A DNA stretch of 23,439 nucleotides from Bugula neritina (taxonomy: Eukaryota > Bryozoa > Gymnolaemata > Cheilostomatida > Bugulidae): contig CAXIUT010000020.1 in assembly GCA_964035545.1 (NCBI GenBank), forward strand, positions 1 to 23,439. The letters run 5' to 3'. This document shows positions 9,442 to 20,569 of the stretch, in pieces. The first letter of the stretch is position 1, and each line of letters opens with the position of its first letter. Both the position numbers and the translations under genes were made by a program. A model generated the notes under the pieces. That model was given only the letters and a program-made list of their open reading frames with translations, searched no databases and had not been told where the DNA came from.

Positions 9442-12060
9442 TCAAACATCAAGCACTGGTTTTTAATTTATTTATTCCTTCTCAGCAGTCACCACATCTC
9501 TTCTTCTAAAATCACTAACTTCCTAAACCATCTTTTCTTTCTCCTAAATTCCAACAAAAACTCTCTCTCTCCTTTTCGACCTCGCCGACCCTTTGCTAAC
9601 TGATTCTCCTTAAAAATATTCTTGAATATACTTACCATACTGAGCAAGGGGTTGGCATGTAGACAAATTCGATGAAACTCGACTTTTATTCATATTGATC
9701 GATGACTATCTTGAATGTTTTCGTTGGTTGAGTATTACTGATCTGCTTTTGTTTCTGATATTTAGGGCTTACTTTCGAGAGGTTTCTTCTTGGTTCATGC
9801 TTATTATCAGTTGCTTTCTTAGTGTAGCGTTGCTGTTTTCAAGGGCTTGGATTTATTAATATTTGCTTGTTAGGAGTTGTGATATTGAATCTAAGTTTTT
9901 CTTTTGGTCGATAGTTTGTCCTTATAAATTGGCTATTGTTTTCTTTAGAGATTGGACTTATTGGTCTTTTGGGCCTTTTGATTGATTGTCTATCAAAGAT
10001 GAGAGGTTTAAGTTGTCAATTTATACAAGGAGTTTTTATTTTTATCTATTTGCCGTTTTAGCCATCTAAATATTGTTCTTTTTATTTGCTAGTAAATCAT
10101 CTTTTAAATATTTTATTTGTTATTATTGTTGTTTGACTTTATCAGACAACTCTTCATTATTTATAGTTAATAGTTTATTTTAGTTGTTAGATTAGTTCAG
10201 TTCAGCTTTTACTTCAGCTATTTCTTTAATATACCTATTGTTTAAATATTATATTTATTATTTTTGACTCTAATTTTTATTTATATTCATATTTTAGCAT
10301 ATTTTTTCAATATGTTTTATTTATTCTTACAATTATAATATCTTTTTATCTTTTTTTTATAGTTTTTTTATCATTTCTTTTAATCTTTCATTCAAATTCT
10401 CTATTTATATATCTTTCTTCTTCTGATATATTTAGTACTCTCTACTTAGACTATCATTAGCAATATTATGATCTTTCTATAAACTCCTTATACGATTGTT
10501 TAAATAACTAACTTCATCTTATTTGTTTTTTTTATAATTGCTATATTCCTGTCTGATATTCGATATACTTTATTTCAACTATTTGTCCTCTTTATTCTTA
10601 TCTTTCACGCTTTGATTTAGAATAATCAACTCACTCTCTTTTTCTTTTTTATACTAAAAATATTCTTTTGCCAAAGTTTCTTCTTTTTCTTTATGAATCT
10701 TCTAACAAGCCATCAAATCATTGATCTTATGACTAAGTTGTTATATTTTACTCTCCTTTTATTTTTTAAAAGTCTGATGATCAGCAGCTAAATTATTCAA
10801 TTTGTTATGAATAGTATTTAATTATATTTTCAATTTATGATTTTATTATTTGTATTTTTCTATCTCTTCATTTGAACATGAATTTATATTCTATCCTTTT
10901 CTTAATTTTATATTTTCCTATTTTAAATCACTGACATTTTTATTCAAAATACTAATTAATTACTAATTATGTCTAATTCTTCCCTACAGTATCAACTTGT
11001 TTTGACTAAATTCGTTATTTAGTTTTTCATTATTTTTTCTTAATTAATTAACATGTAGCTATAAGTTATTCCTTTCATATTGTACATGATTAAGTGTCTT
11101 TGATAATTCTTATATTTTTAGGATCTTTTAAGAATTGGCTCTATTTATTTTTTATAACTGTTTATTACATTAAGTCAACTATTTTGTTGTCTATGTCACC
11201 TATTTCTACAATTTTTAATTTTATTTTACCAAATCAGAATTATACCTCACCTGTCCTGAAATATCTTCCTTAATTATAGCACTGGAACCCTTTGAATTTT
11301 TCTTTTCTTGCTACATAAGTCGAATAATTTTTACTAAATTTTATTTATCTTCATTACTCTTACCGATCAACTTCTCATACTCTTGATTTCTAACACTCAA
11401 TCGATGACTATATATTTAAACTTCTTCTTTCTTTTTATTAAAACTATCAATCAATTCACTATTTTCCCTTTTCAAAATACCTACTTCACCCATACTATCT
11501 CTCAATTTGACTCTCATCTACTAAATATCTTTGATTAGTTTCGATATAGTCTAATTTTTATTTTTCAACTGCTCATTTCCACTCCTATCCACATAAACAC
11601 TAGTTTCTCCTGGCTTTTTTCTTTATTATTCCAATAGATTTCTTAATTAACTATTTATTTTCTCACTATTTGCTAGCTATCTTTTGACATGATCGAGAGA
11701 AGTAGTAATATTGGCGATATTATTTTGGAAATAATGGGTTCGATTATTAACCTATTTCTATGCTTCTTGTAAATGCATCTAGCATATAGTTAATTGTTCT
11801 TTATTTCTTTAATATTATGCTATGATTTTATTTTTATCATTTCTTTCTTGATCTATTTTTTACTTCAAATCTTTTATTTATTTTTGAAGTTGAGGTATTT
11901 TTCTGAATATTTATTCTTTATTAGAATACGTATCTTTTTTTTTTGTTTATCCGATTTATCTTTAGAGTGAGAGGATTATGTTGTTGAGGAGTTTTACTTG
12001 TTTCGAGTGTGATTCGATTGTTATTGTTCCTGTTATACCTGTTGATATATCTTAGATCAT
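9442..12060 (-). CDS. Long coiled-coil protein, 872 aa
   Basis: One unbroken frame of 873 codons from ATG 12060 to TGA 9442-9444 under UAR=Glu. After a short N-terminus (MIEDISTGITGTITIESHSK), nearly the whole protein up to about residue 750 is heptad-rich Glu/Lys/Leu/Asn coiled coil, for example EKIDQERNDKNKIIAEYERN and ENLNERLKEMIKKLEKKDKK. The C-terminal ~120 residues are non-coiled, Ser/Arg-rich and basic (RVSSNLSTCQPLAQYGKYIQ, GSARSKRRERVFVGI), ending EKPVLDV. A GTAAGT..TTTTTAAG segment of 27 nt inside that tail could be an in-phase intron. Such proteins are structural or scaffold parts of cytoskeleton, basal body or cilium. Its divergent pairing with the STIL-like gene makes a basal-body role tempting, but that is inference. 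No diagnostic motif of Cep135/Bld10 or another family was found. Confidence 0.82.
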
Positions 12061-12528
12061 TTTGGGTTAGTGCATATGATTGCTTTATTATTATTATATT
12101 ATTTTGGCTTAGTTTTATATAAAAACTGACTTCTCAGATTAACTTGTTAAAATGTATCTAAAAAATAAACTAAAAGAGATTAGATTGTTTTGAGTAGTTT
12201 GAATTGGTTTATGTTGATGAGTATTTTATTTTATTTTATTTATTTTTTTGAAATCTATAAAATTGAAGTTTTTCTTGAATTAATATTATATTTTATATTT
12301 TCAATTGATTTAGCTATTTAATAGAATAGTTATAATATTTTATAAATATATCGACTAGTTTTGTTTTTGTTTTCATTGGTTATTAAAAGTTTTTAAAGCA
12401 GATATTTACCTTTTAATATAATATTTTAATAAAAGACTAAAATATTGATGGATTTGTTTAAAACTATATATTCAAGTAAATATTATCCAATATTTTAAAA
12501 TTATGAGTCTTAAGCGCTATAATAATAA
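12061..12528. promoter_or_regulatory. Divergent intergenic region, 468 bp
   Basis: AT-rich spacer between the start codons of the coiled-coil gene (minus) and the STIL-like gene (plus). It is the longest well-defined promoter region here. It should hold the two 5' regions; no specific element or RNA gene is recognised. Confidence 0.45.
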
Positions 12529-14599
12529 ATGAATAACCAATTCAAAAAACCAACTAATATTTGGATGTAATAATTCTTCAATTCCATCACCTCAAAAAGC
12601 ATCTTCAGACAACCTCTTAATCCTCCAGATCAATCAAATCGTAATCTATCTTTGTTCAAATCAAAAACATTCAAACAATATACCTTCGAAACAAAAGTTA
12701 GATATCTACTATATAGGGTACTTCAAGGACAATTACTCCTCCAGAATTAGAAATTAATGTTGATTTGAAATTGGCTGATTTTATATTAGATAAAGCTATG
12801 AGAAATAAACGATCGCTTCAAGCTTTTTTACTTGCTGATTCTCCAGATTGTGTGTTTGATCAGTTCCAAGAGATACAGTAGGAGTAGTTAGATGATATTG
12901 ATTGTATACAAAATAAATAAGATGCTTTTTGTGTGGGTTTTAGTTTGGTTAGAGAATAAGGACAGAAAAAGACTCAAAAAAGAGTGTAACATTAATTGAG
13001 AACTCTCTTATAAAGAAATATTATCAAACCTAAAATCATTTAAAAATAAGCTAGAATCAGCTATCTCTGGAAAATATTGACTAAAATAATAAGAGTATTT
13101 ATCATTGTATAGTAAAGATAGAAGAAACTAAAAATAGGAAGACTGATGTTTTATCCAAAGATAGATATATCATTAAGAAAAGTAAAAATAAGTCCTTTTA
13201 CTTTTGCATTAACAAAATCATTATAAAAATTGAATAATCTCAACTTCAATAAATAAGTGTTATCAGGATATCTATCACTATCTGAGGTTAACAAAAAATA
13301 TAAATTCATATTGTTGTAATCTCATCATTGCCAAAATAGACCTGTTCCTTTGGTTGGTGTTTGGGTTGCTGGCAAATTGACAGGTCAAATCAAACAGGAC
13401 ACTCTACTCTGGTCCATTATTGTTGACTACATTATCAACCCAAGTATTACTACTAGGATCAGTATGAAGGGTAGCAATACTGGTATTTTGATATTCTTTT
13501 AATAGAATAGTAAGAAAATGTCTAGTTATCTGTTTTAGATATCACCTGCGGCTCGTTGGTCGATTTCGGCTAGTATCGAGGTTGCTGATTCATTTCCTGT
13601 GATGTATCGTTTCTCGAATAGACAGGTTATTATGGAAGAGGAGAAGGAAGAATCTTAGGTTGAATTTGTGCAATCTAGACCAAATGATGTTGGGATGACA
13701 ATGGATGACATCAGTTCTAGAAGTTATGATTAGAGAGATCAGGAAATTGATAGATTGAAAACTGAGGTGTAATTGTATAAAAGTCATAGTGCTGAGTTGA
13801 AATAAGTTATTGCTATGCTTTCTTTGCAAAAAAATATGACTAGCTATATGTCTATGCCAGGAGTAGGTAATTATCCTGAGAATTAAATCCTAATCATGAA
13901 CCTATTCCTTCTTATCCATCGTCTATTAAATAAATGCCATATAATTACATGAAAGAACCTTATTTTGGGAAAACATTATCAGAACCCAGTTCTACTCTCA
14001 ATCAGTATAAAAATCAGAAAGAGATGAGAATAAATATTATAGATTCCACAAATATACCATTTCAATCTTAAAAATAAGAACAATAATAATAATATCTTTA
14101 GGTGAATGAAATATAAAACGATTTTTAGTACCCACAGTTCAAAGAGATCGAATCAACTTATAAGTAACCATATTCTTTTAGAGATAATATAAAAAGATAA
14201 GAACAGTAGTATTTAAGATATGTTGATTATAAAGAAAATTGCTAACCTCACTATCAATAGTCAATTGTTGATTTATCACCTATTTAAAATAGATAGCCTC
14301 CTAAATAGAAACATATTCTGAGTAGCTTTTTGACTAGATATTAATAAAAAAATAGAGAATATGGAAAGATTCGATCTAAAATGCCTCTAAATAAAATAAA
14401 AATAATCAAAAACTAAATAATAATATTGGCAATAATATCATAAGAAAATTCTAGATAAACCATTAATAAAATAAAAATAAATAATAAATAAATATCTAAT
14501 AAACGATAAAAAATAGTTACCCAGCATAAAAAAAAGAAGAAATAAAAGGGTAAAGTATTAATAACAATATACAAAAAGATAAAAGAGCATAACTATTGA
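12529..14599 (+). CDS. STIL/Ana2/SAS-5-like centriole duplication protein
   Basis: Candidate ciliate homologue of STIL (Ana2, SAS-5), which links the PLK4 kinase to SAS-6 in centriole or basal-body assembly. ATG 12529; a 20-nt intron (12697-12716) joins YTFETK to GTSRTITPPELEINVDLKLA. Residues about 245-310 follow the STIL N-terminal core closely: GYLSLSEVNKKYKFILLES, then VPLVGVWVAG (about 265-275), then LLWSIIVDYIINPSITTRIS and GILIFF. A short coiled coil follows at about 395-430 (DQEIDRLKTEVELYKSHSAE), where STIL has its oligomerising helix. At 13867-13880 a 14-nt GT..AG gap is needed to enter the next open frame (NPNHEPIPSYPSS), which continues as an Asn/Glu-rich tail to TGA 14597-14599. 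The tail has competing open frames and its end is uncertain. A STAN motif was not found. Confidence 0.7.
12697..12716 (+). other. Micro-intron, 20 nt, STIL-like gene
   Basis: GTTAGATATCTACTATATAG. Removal shifts from the N-terminal frame into the long STIL-domain frame and bypasses a TGA. Confidence 0.75.
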
Positions 14600-14745
14600 T
14601 AGTGATGATGAACATTAATAATATGTACTTTTTTTTTACTATATTTAGATCAAATAAATTGCATTAAAATACAAAAATAAACTAACCAAAAATAATTCAT
14701 GATTAAATAATATTTATAGATTAATTCATTAAATATATCTACAAA

Positions 14746-15762
14746 TCAATGATAATATTACTAAAATATTTCAACCAAACTACGACTCTACCATCCCACT
14801 CGCTCGCCAACCAGTTCTCCAACTAATTATGCACTTACATAGTCAAATCTCTTACCAATTAGCACTCTGAAATTCAATTAGTCTTATTAAGGGAACCAAG
14901 TTCTAGCACTTTCGGAACCGACTAGTTCCTATTGACCACTAATTATATGCTACCATAGACAGTAACTCCTTGATATGGCTATAACAGGTATGCCTAGTTC
15001 TTTTGCTGCAATGCAGAGCATGAGTCCACCACTTAGGCAGAGTATTCCTCCATTGCGAAGGATAGCATCAGCACTGATAACTAGAATTCTTGCTCTTCTC
15101 AGCATCTTGGTACTTTAGAACAAACTGACTTAGTTTTAATTTTTAGGTGATTAAACTACCTTTCTGATTTTGTATCCAGAAACAGCTTTGATTGCAGTTT
15201 AGTTTGCCATAAAAGAATCGAAAAATAGTATTTATGGTAATTTGCTTTTACCAGATACTGTCCTTGCCAATTTATTAGAAAGAACTTCAGCAGTGCTGGT
15301 ATCAGCATTAATGATATCTTATTTAAGTTATGATATATTTTTAAGCATAACTTTTTTGATCCAATTTTGCATATTTTATTGATTATCTTCACTACCCGTC
15401 CTTTCCAGATCTTCTTCCTTACTAATTCCCTCCATAAACGACCTCAATCCCTCACTCTTCTTCTTCTACATGATCTTATGAGTCCTCTTATTTAACAAAT
15501 AAATACATCAGCTACTTCCTATTTCAACTCTTTGATTATCCTTTTCGATAGGTTACTGATAGAAGCAACCATCGGAAATTCTTTTTGAACTCGACCAAAG
15601 ATAGTATTAATGGTTGCGATCATTTTGTCTTCGTTCATTGGGTGGGCTGTTTTGATGTACTTCCAGATATCGTCGAGCAAAGTAACAATGAATTATTGTA
15701 GAGCTATCTTTATAATAGATGTTACTTGTTTTGGTTGATAGTTATTGGATAACAACGTTCAT
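14746..15762 (-). CDS. eIF2B regulatory subunit, beta-like
   Basis: Probable subunit of eIF2B, the cytosolic guanine-nucleotide exchange factor that recycles eIF2-GDP in translation initiation. ATG 15762; two micro-introns (22 nt at 15704-15725, 20 nt at 15487-15506) give a 324-aa protein ending at TGA 14746-14748. The helical N-terminus (TLLDDIWKYIKTAHPMNEDK, KELKEEVADRTHKIMEKKK) precedes the Rossmann-like IF-2B domain: SKLPEILFFDSFMANETAIK, ARILVISADAILRNGGILCL (the GADAIL-NGG signature), GGLMLCIAAKELGIPVIAIS and KRFDYVSAELVGELVGERV. The C-terminus EIFEEYYH matches the family ending and uses TAG TAA for the two Glu. It is slightly short for a beta subunit because it lacks residues after YYH. 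Alpha and delta paralogues are less like it. The gene is divergent from the small Ser-rich gene. Confidence 0.85.
15487..15506 (-). other. Micro-intron, 20 nt, eIF2B gene
   Basis: Minus strand GTATTTATTTGTTAAATAAG. Removal joins KELKEEVAD to RTHKIMEKKK and avoids TGA in both neighbouring frames. Confidence 0.82.
15704..15725 (-). other. Micro-intron, 22 nt, eIF2B gene
   Basis: Minus strand begins GTAACATCTA and ends AAAGATAG. Removal joins the only good ATG exon (MNVVIQELSTKT) to TLQEFIVTLLDDIWKYIK. Confidence 0.8.
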
Positions 15763-15897
15763 TTCTTTTATAGTAAATATTATGATATAGAATCAAGTAT
15801 AAAAATATAAAGGCTGATAATTTCTAAAGATGGCTAATAGATAAATTTAAAGAAAAGGAAAATTTATTAATATATTTTTAGTCCTATATTATTTAAT
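15763..15897. promoter_or_regulatory. Divergent promoter, eIF2B and Ser-rich genes
   Basis: 135 bp between opposed start codons, very AT-rich. No specific factor site is recognised. Confidence 0.35.
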
Positions 15898-16371
15898 ATG
15901 TTTCATTCAAGAAAAACAGCTTTAAATCAACAAATCCTTCCACCCCTTCCTTCAATCTCTTATCCTCAGCAAAACAATGAAGACCTTGTAAACAAGTCAA
16001 CATCCTCCCCATTTCTCATGAACAGTTCTCTTGTAAACTCTTTCCATTCCTCGAGAATTATATCAGGCCGCCAGATAAAAATGAATACCTTCTTTGAATA
16101 AGATATGAGTTAAGATAGGAACAATTCAAGACAGTGGACTAATATCAGTCTTCAATAACCGACTACTTTGAATAAATCAACTCTGACTCTGACAAAATGT
16201 TCGATGACATCTCAATAGACACCACTATCAAAGACATCGAATAAGAAATTAGGAATTTTAGGATCAAGATATTAGAATAAAATCAGTATAACAGAGCTAA
16301 ATAAGAATCGTATCAAGTTAAGAAAGAAGCCAGTTAGTCAATTATCTTTCAACAATCAAGAACATAGTTGA
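15898..16371 (+). CDS. Ser/Thr/Asn-rich small protein, 157 aa
   Basis: Frame from ATG 15898 to TGA 16369-16371, continuous with UAR=Glu. The product is low-complexity, polar and basic with no domain recognised: MFHSRKTALNQQILPPLPSI at the start, GRQIKMNTFFEEDMSEDRNN in the middle, KNRIKLRKKPVSQLSFNNQE at the end. It is probably disordered. A second frame over 16100-16370 also reads well (YFEEINSDSDKMFDDIS, EEEIRNFRIKILEENQ), so a spliced product using that acidic coiled-coil frame cannot be excluded, although I find no intron that reaches it. It converges on the nucleoporin-like gene with only 58 bp between stops. Confidence 0.55.
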
Positions 16372-16429
16372 TATAATAGATTTATTTATATTTTATTTAT
16401 AATATTGTTTTAAAGATTGTTGTTGTTGA

Positions 16430-19400
16430 TCATTTGTGTGGTGAAGTCAAGTTAGTAGAAGGTGATTATTTTTGTTTTGTAGTTGGATTAAAAATTTGGA
16501 ATAAATTTGAGTTTGTTTGATTTGTTGTTTTAGAATGATCAAAAATATTCTTTTTTTATGATGCTAATGAGTTATTGTTATTATTTTGACAAAAAAAATT
16601 AATCCTGGCTGATTTTTGTTTTTACTAATCAGTATTATTTACGAATAAAGGAGTATTTTTGCCACTAAATAGATTTTTGTTGAGGTTAGTCTTTGCATCA
16701 TTTTGTTTTTGAAGTAGATTATTGTTGTTATTAAGTTCATGTGAAGTGGAATCAACTTTACCAAATAGTCCAAAAACAGGTGTTTGAGAGTTATCTTTAC
16801 TAAAACATTTGAACCGTTTAGTTGTTTATTAAGATGTACTGATTAATCCTAATAGACCAGCTGAAGGTTTGCTTTATGCTATATTGAGTTTTTAAGGTTA
16901 AAAGAGTGAAGATGTAGACTTTTTATCACCAGATAATAAGATATTTTTAACTTAAGATTTTTGAACATTACTATTAGAATTATCTTGTATTTTGGTAGTA
17001 AATAAAGATTTTTTATTTTTATTTTATTAATTTTTTACTATTTATTCTACTTTAGTAACTTATTTGATTTCTTTAATTTTCTCAATTTTCTGATCTTTAT
17101 TCAAAATATTCTTTTCATTTATTTTTACTTTTTATTCAAATTTAAGAAAAGGAATATTTTACTAAAGTTGATTATTACTTCCACTATTTGCATTTCCAAA
17201 GAAAGATTTAGTTAATTTATCTTTATCAGATGATAAAATTTATGTCTTTTTAAAAGATATTGGTTAACAACTTTAATAATTAATTCCAACTGTCTTTTCT
17301 TGAAACTATCTATATCTTTATGATTTTTTATTATCTTTTATTTATTATTTCTTTTAGATTATCTTTTTCCTATCTCCTAAACTAAAAAGATTTATTTGAT
17401 TTTTGTTTGTTTATTGAAATTTATTACTTAAAAGACCATTATTCTTACCAAGAATATTCTCTTATTTTTTATCGAAAATATTCTCTTATTTTTTACCAAG
17501 AATATTCCCTTATTTTTTATCAAAAATATTCTCTTATTTTTTATCGAAAATATTCCCTTATTTTTTATCAAAAATATTCCCTTATTTTTTACCAAGAATA
17601 TTCTCTTATTTTTTATCAAAAATATTCCCTTATTTTTTACCAAGAATATTCCCTTATTTTTTATCGAAAATATTCTTTTATTTTTTACCAAGAATATTCT
17701 CTTATTTTTTATCGAAAATATTCTCTTATTTTTTATCGAAAATATTCTCTTATTTTTTATCGAAAATATTCCCTTATTTTTTATCGAAAATATTCTCTTA
17801 TTTTTTACCAAGAATATTCCCTTATTTTTTATCGAAAATATTCTCTTATTTTTTATCGAAAATATTCCCTTATTTTTTATCAAAAATATTCCCTTATTTT
17901 TTACCAAAAATACTCTCTTTTTTTTTACAAAAAATATTCTCTTATTTTTAATCTTATTTTATCACAAAAAGGTTTCCTTATTTTTTACTAAAGATACTCC
18001 CTTATCTATTCCATAAAAAATTCCATTCTTTATGACCAAAAAGACTATCTTATTTCTTTTAATTTTTAACATCTCTTTTGTCTTAAACTTTTTCCTTATT
18101 TTCATCTATTTAACTTTGCTACTACTTTTTATCTTCATTGAGAAATTCTATTTTATTGTTTTTTTTAATCTTGAACATTTTTCTTTATTCGGAATCTTTA
18201 AAATTAATCTTATCGCTTTTATCTGTTTTAGATATTTATCCTATGTCTTGAGAAATTAACAATTTATTTTCTGACTGAGAGCATATCTCTTCAGAAATAG
18301 CATCTTTTTCTTATGAAGTAGGCATCTTGATGTCGACTATTGGAATGTTAATTTTCTACTTTTACATTGTTGGACTCCTAGATTAATTTATTGAAGAAAG
18401 TGATTGATCAGATGACAATTTTGAATTCTAATTAGAAACTTTGTCTTATTTCGATGAATTTAATTTTTGTCTTTTAGGTGGGACTACTTTGAATATGGGT
18501 AAATTGAATTTAGATTTAGAGTTGATATCATTCATATTGACTACTAAGATTTATGGTTCATCATTATTTGATATCTAATTTTAACTATTTTTAATGCTCT
18601 ATTGCTAACATTATTCATCTTTTTATATTTTTTTATTATACTCACTAAAATTATAGCTATTTTTAGATTTATCACTTATAACACTACTATTATTCTTATT
18701 TCTACTATTCATTTTGATTCTATTTTATTCCATTTCTATTAAACTCTAATGCAATTCTATCAGTTATTATTCTAACTACTATTTTCTACTATTTATTGAC
18801 TCTTTTAATCTCAACAGTTGATGTTCTTTATTATATTATTTTTATTTAGCATTTTTATATAATTTTATTTTAGGCGGATTTATTGTATTTTTAATAGATA
18901 TAATTCGATTTAATAGTTATTCTAATTTATTTAATTATTTTTATATTTTTTTGATGTTATAACTATGATATGATCTTGAACTAAATATCCACTAGTAATA
19001 TCTAAATGAAATATTGTCTGTTTATGCTTTTAGTAGGAGTTAAGCGAGAGGATAGCCTAGATATAGGGAGTCAACTTGGTTTAAATTTTATAGTTAATTG
19101 TCGATTAGTTCTTTGATGTTATTTATATTAAGAAGATAAGATTTGTTGTTTATTTTTTATTTCAAAGATGGTAGTTTGTTTTTCAATTGGGTTAGTTTTG
19201 TTTTTATTTAGATTGATTATTAATAATTATTCTTTTTTAGCTTTTATTATTTGTTTTGTTATTCTTTGTATTAATATTAGATTTATTATAGTTTTATTGT
19301 CTATTTTTGTTCTTTTTATTGTTATTTGCTATATTATTATTTTATTAGTGAAGATTATTTCTAAATAGTTCTTTATTTATTTTCTTTTAATTCGATAGTA

Positions 19401-20488
19401 CACAATAATATATTTTTCTATATTTATTGTTCAACTAAACTATCTTATTTTGATATTATTTCTGAAGAAACCTAATTTGATTTTATTGATTTATTATGAA
19501 TACTATCTTTTTGATTGATTTATTTTTCAATTGATTTATTTTATTCTACTTTTCTATGTTATAAAATTTATTTTTCACTATGATTTGACTAATAATTAAT
19601 CTAATTTTGCTGATTTATTTAAATAAGTTGTTTTTATTCCTTTTTTTATTCCTTTTTCTATGATTTTATCTCTATATCCTGATCTTTTTTAACAACAAAA
19701 ATTTCTGATAAAGTTGTTTATTTTTTTATTTAAGTTATCTTTTCTTTGATCTTGAAAACAGAACCTACTTAAATATCTTTATCTTTATTTTGTGGGTTAA
19801 TCTCTTCTTCAGACTTTTTAACTTAATCATGATTGGTTTAAACACCAACTTACGAAATAAACTAATTTTTCAAAAAAGAATAACTAACTTCATTATTATT
19901 TTAATCCTATTTAAAAACAATTAAAGATGGAATTTATTCTTTATTTAATGTATTTTTTCCAAAAAAAATTGATTAAAAATGTTTCTATTATTTTATATTT
20001 AAAGGTTATTTATAAAGAGATGCTGATTGATTGAAAAGAGTTGCTCTATTTTTTTAAGGTTTAGAAAGTTTTAATTAATCTGATTTTTATTATTCCTTTG
20101 ACTATTATTTTTATTAGAAAGATTCTGAAAAAATTGTTTGAGAAATACCTGAAGATTAAAGGTCTGATTAAGGTTGAATCTATTAAGATAGATCTGGTTT
20201 TTATTATTTTTTTTATAAACTGTCTTAAGGTTTGGAATTTTAAGGATAAATTTCTTTTTCTTATTATTCTATCTTTTATTTAATCTTTTATTCTTTCTTT
20301 TATTCTATCTTTTATTCTTTCTTTTATTCTATCTTTGATTCTATCTTTTATTCTATCTTTTATTCTATCTTTTATTCTATCTTTTATTCTATCTTTTATT
20401 CTATCTTTTATTCTATCTTTTATTCTATCTTTTCATAATTATTCTATAAATTTTTTCTCTGCTTCTTTTTTAGATACAGTCTTTACAT
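16430..20488 (-). CDS. FG-like acidic repeat protein, nucleoporin C-terminal part
   Basis: A TGA-free frame of more than 1,350 codons (open from 20566, first ATG 20488, TGA 16430-16432). It is strikingly Glu/Lys/Asn/Ser-rich and mostly disordered. In order: EKIE repeats (20285-20434), an acidic segment with SIFFGKN, a coiled coil (KESINSRKEELEEELIELHE), a basic nuclear-signal-like VVPPKRQKLN, about 21 copies of an 8-residue unit KKE[GE]NI[FL][DG], and a polar tail with KSFFGNANSGS, PVFGLFGKVD and NLFSGKNTPLF. Scattered FG, LFG and IFG motifs in a charged spacer are typical of nuclear-pore FG proteins. It probably belongs to the same gene as the propeller-like region upstream (20570-21950), giving a Nup214/Nup159 layout, but no splice join connects the two frames cleanly. 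As a separate gene it would start at 20488. Confidence 0.72.
17440..17960 (-). repeat. Coding minisatellite, 24-bp unit, about 21 copies
   Basis: Tandem 24-bp units, head to tail, all multiples of three and in frame with the FG-like gene. Sequence types alternate: TACCAAGAATATT, TATCGAAAATATT and TATCAAAAATATT cores followed by CTC or CCC. On the minus strand they give NILGKKE or NIFDKKE units, each with one TAA (Glu) codon. Copies degrade at both edges. The plus strand is also open here (YSLIFYRK) but that is a by-product of the repeat. Confidence 0.93.
20285..20434 (-). repeat. Coding minisatellite, 12-bp unit
   Basis: About 12 copies of a 12-bp unit (TTTTATTCTATC on the plus strand) with a few variants. 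In the frame of the downstream gene it encodes Glu-Lys-Ile-Glu repeats, likely a charged helix. All three minus-strand frames are open through it, so it hides frame changes. Confidence 0.93.
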
Positions 20489-20569
20489 CTATTCTTTATA
20501 TTTCTTTTTTGATCTCTTTTTTCTATTTTTATTTTAATTTCTCCTTCTTCTTGTGATTTATCGATTTCA

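Noticed and set aside
17440-17960. Repeat array as CRISPR, centromere or satellite
   Set aside because: Units are contiguous without spacers, always a multiple of three, and lie inside one open frame.
17407-17991. 194-codon plus-strand ORF of YSLIFYRK repeats
   Set aside because: It is the reverse of the in-frame minisatellite of the minus-strand gene; its flanks do not continue as protein, whereas the minus frame is open for 4 kb.
18032-18259. Several hydrophobic plus-strand ORFs at 18032-20556 that look like membrane proteins
   Set aside because: They are reverse-strand shadows of the Lys/Glu/Asn-rich FG-like gene.
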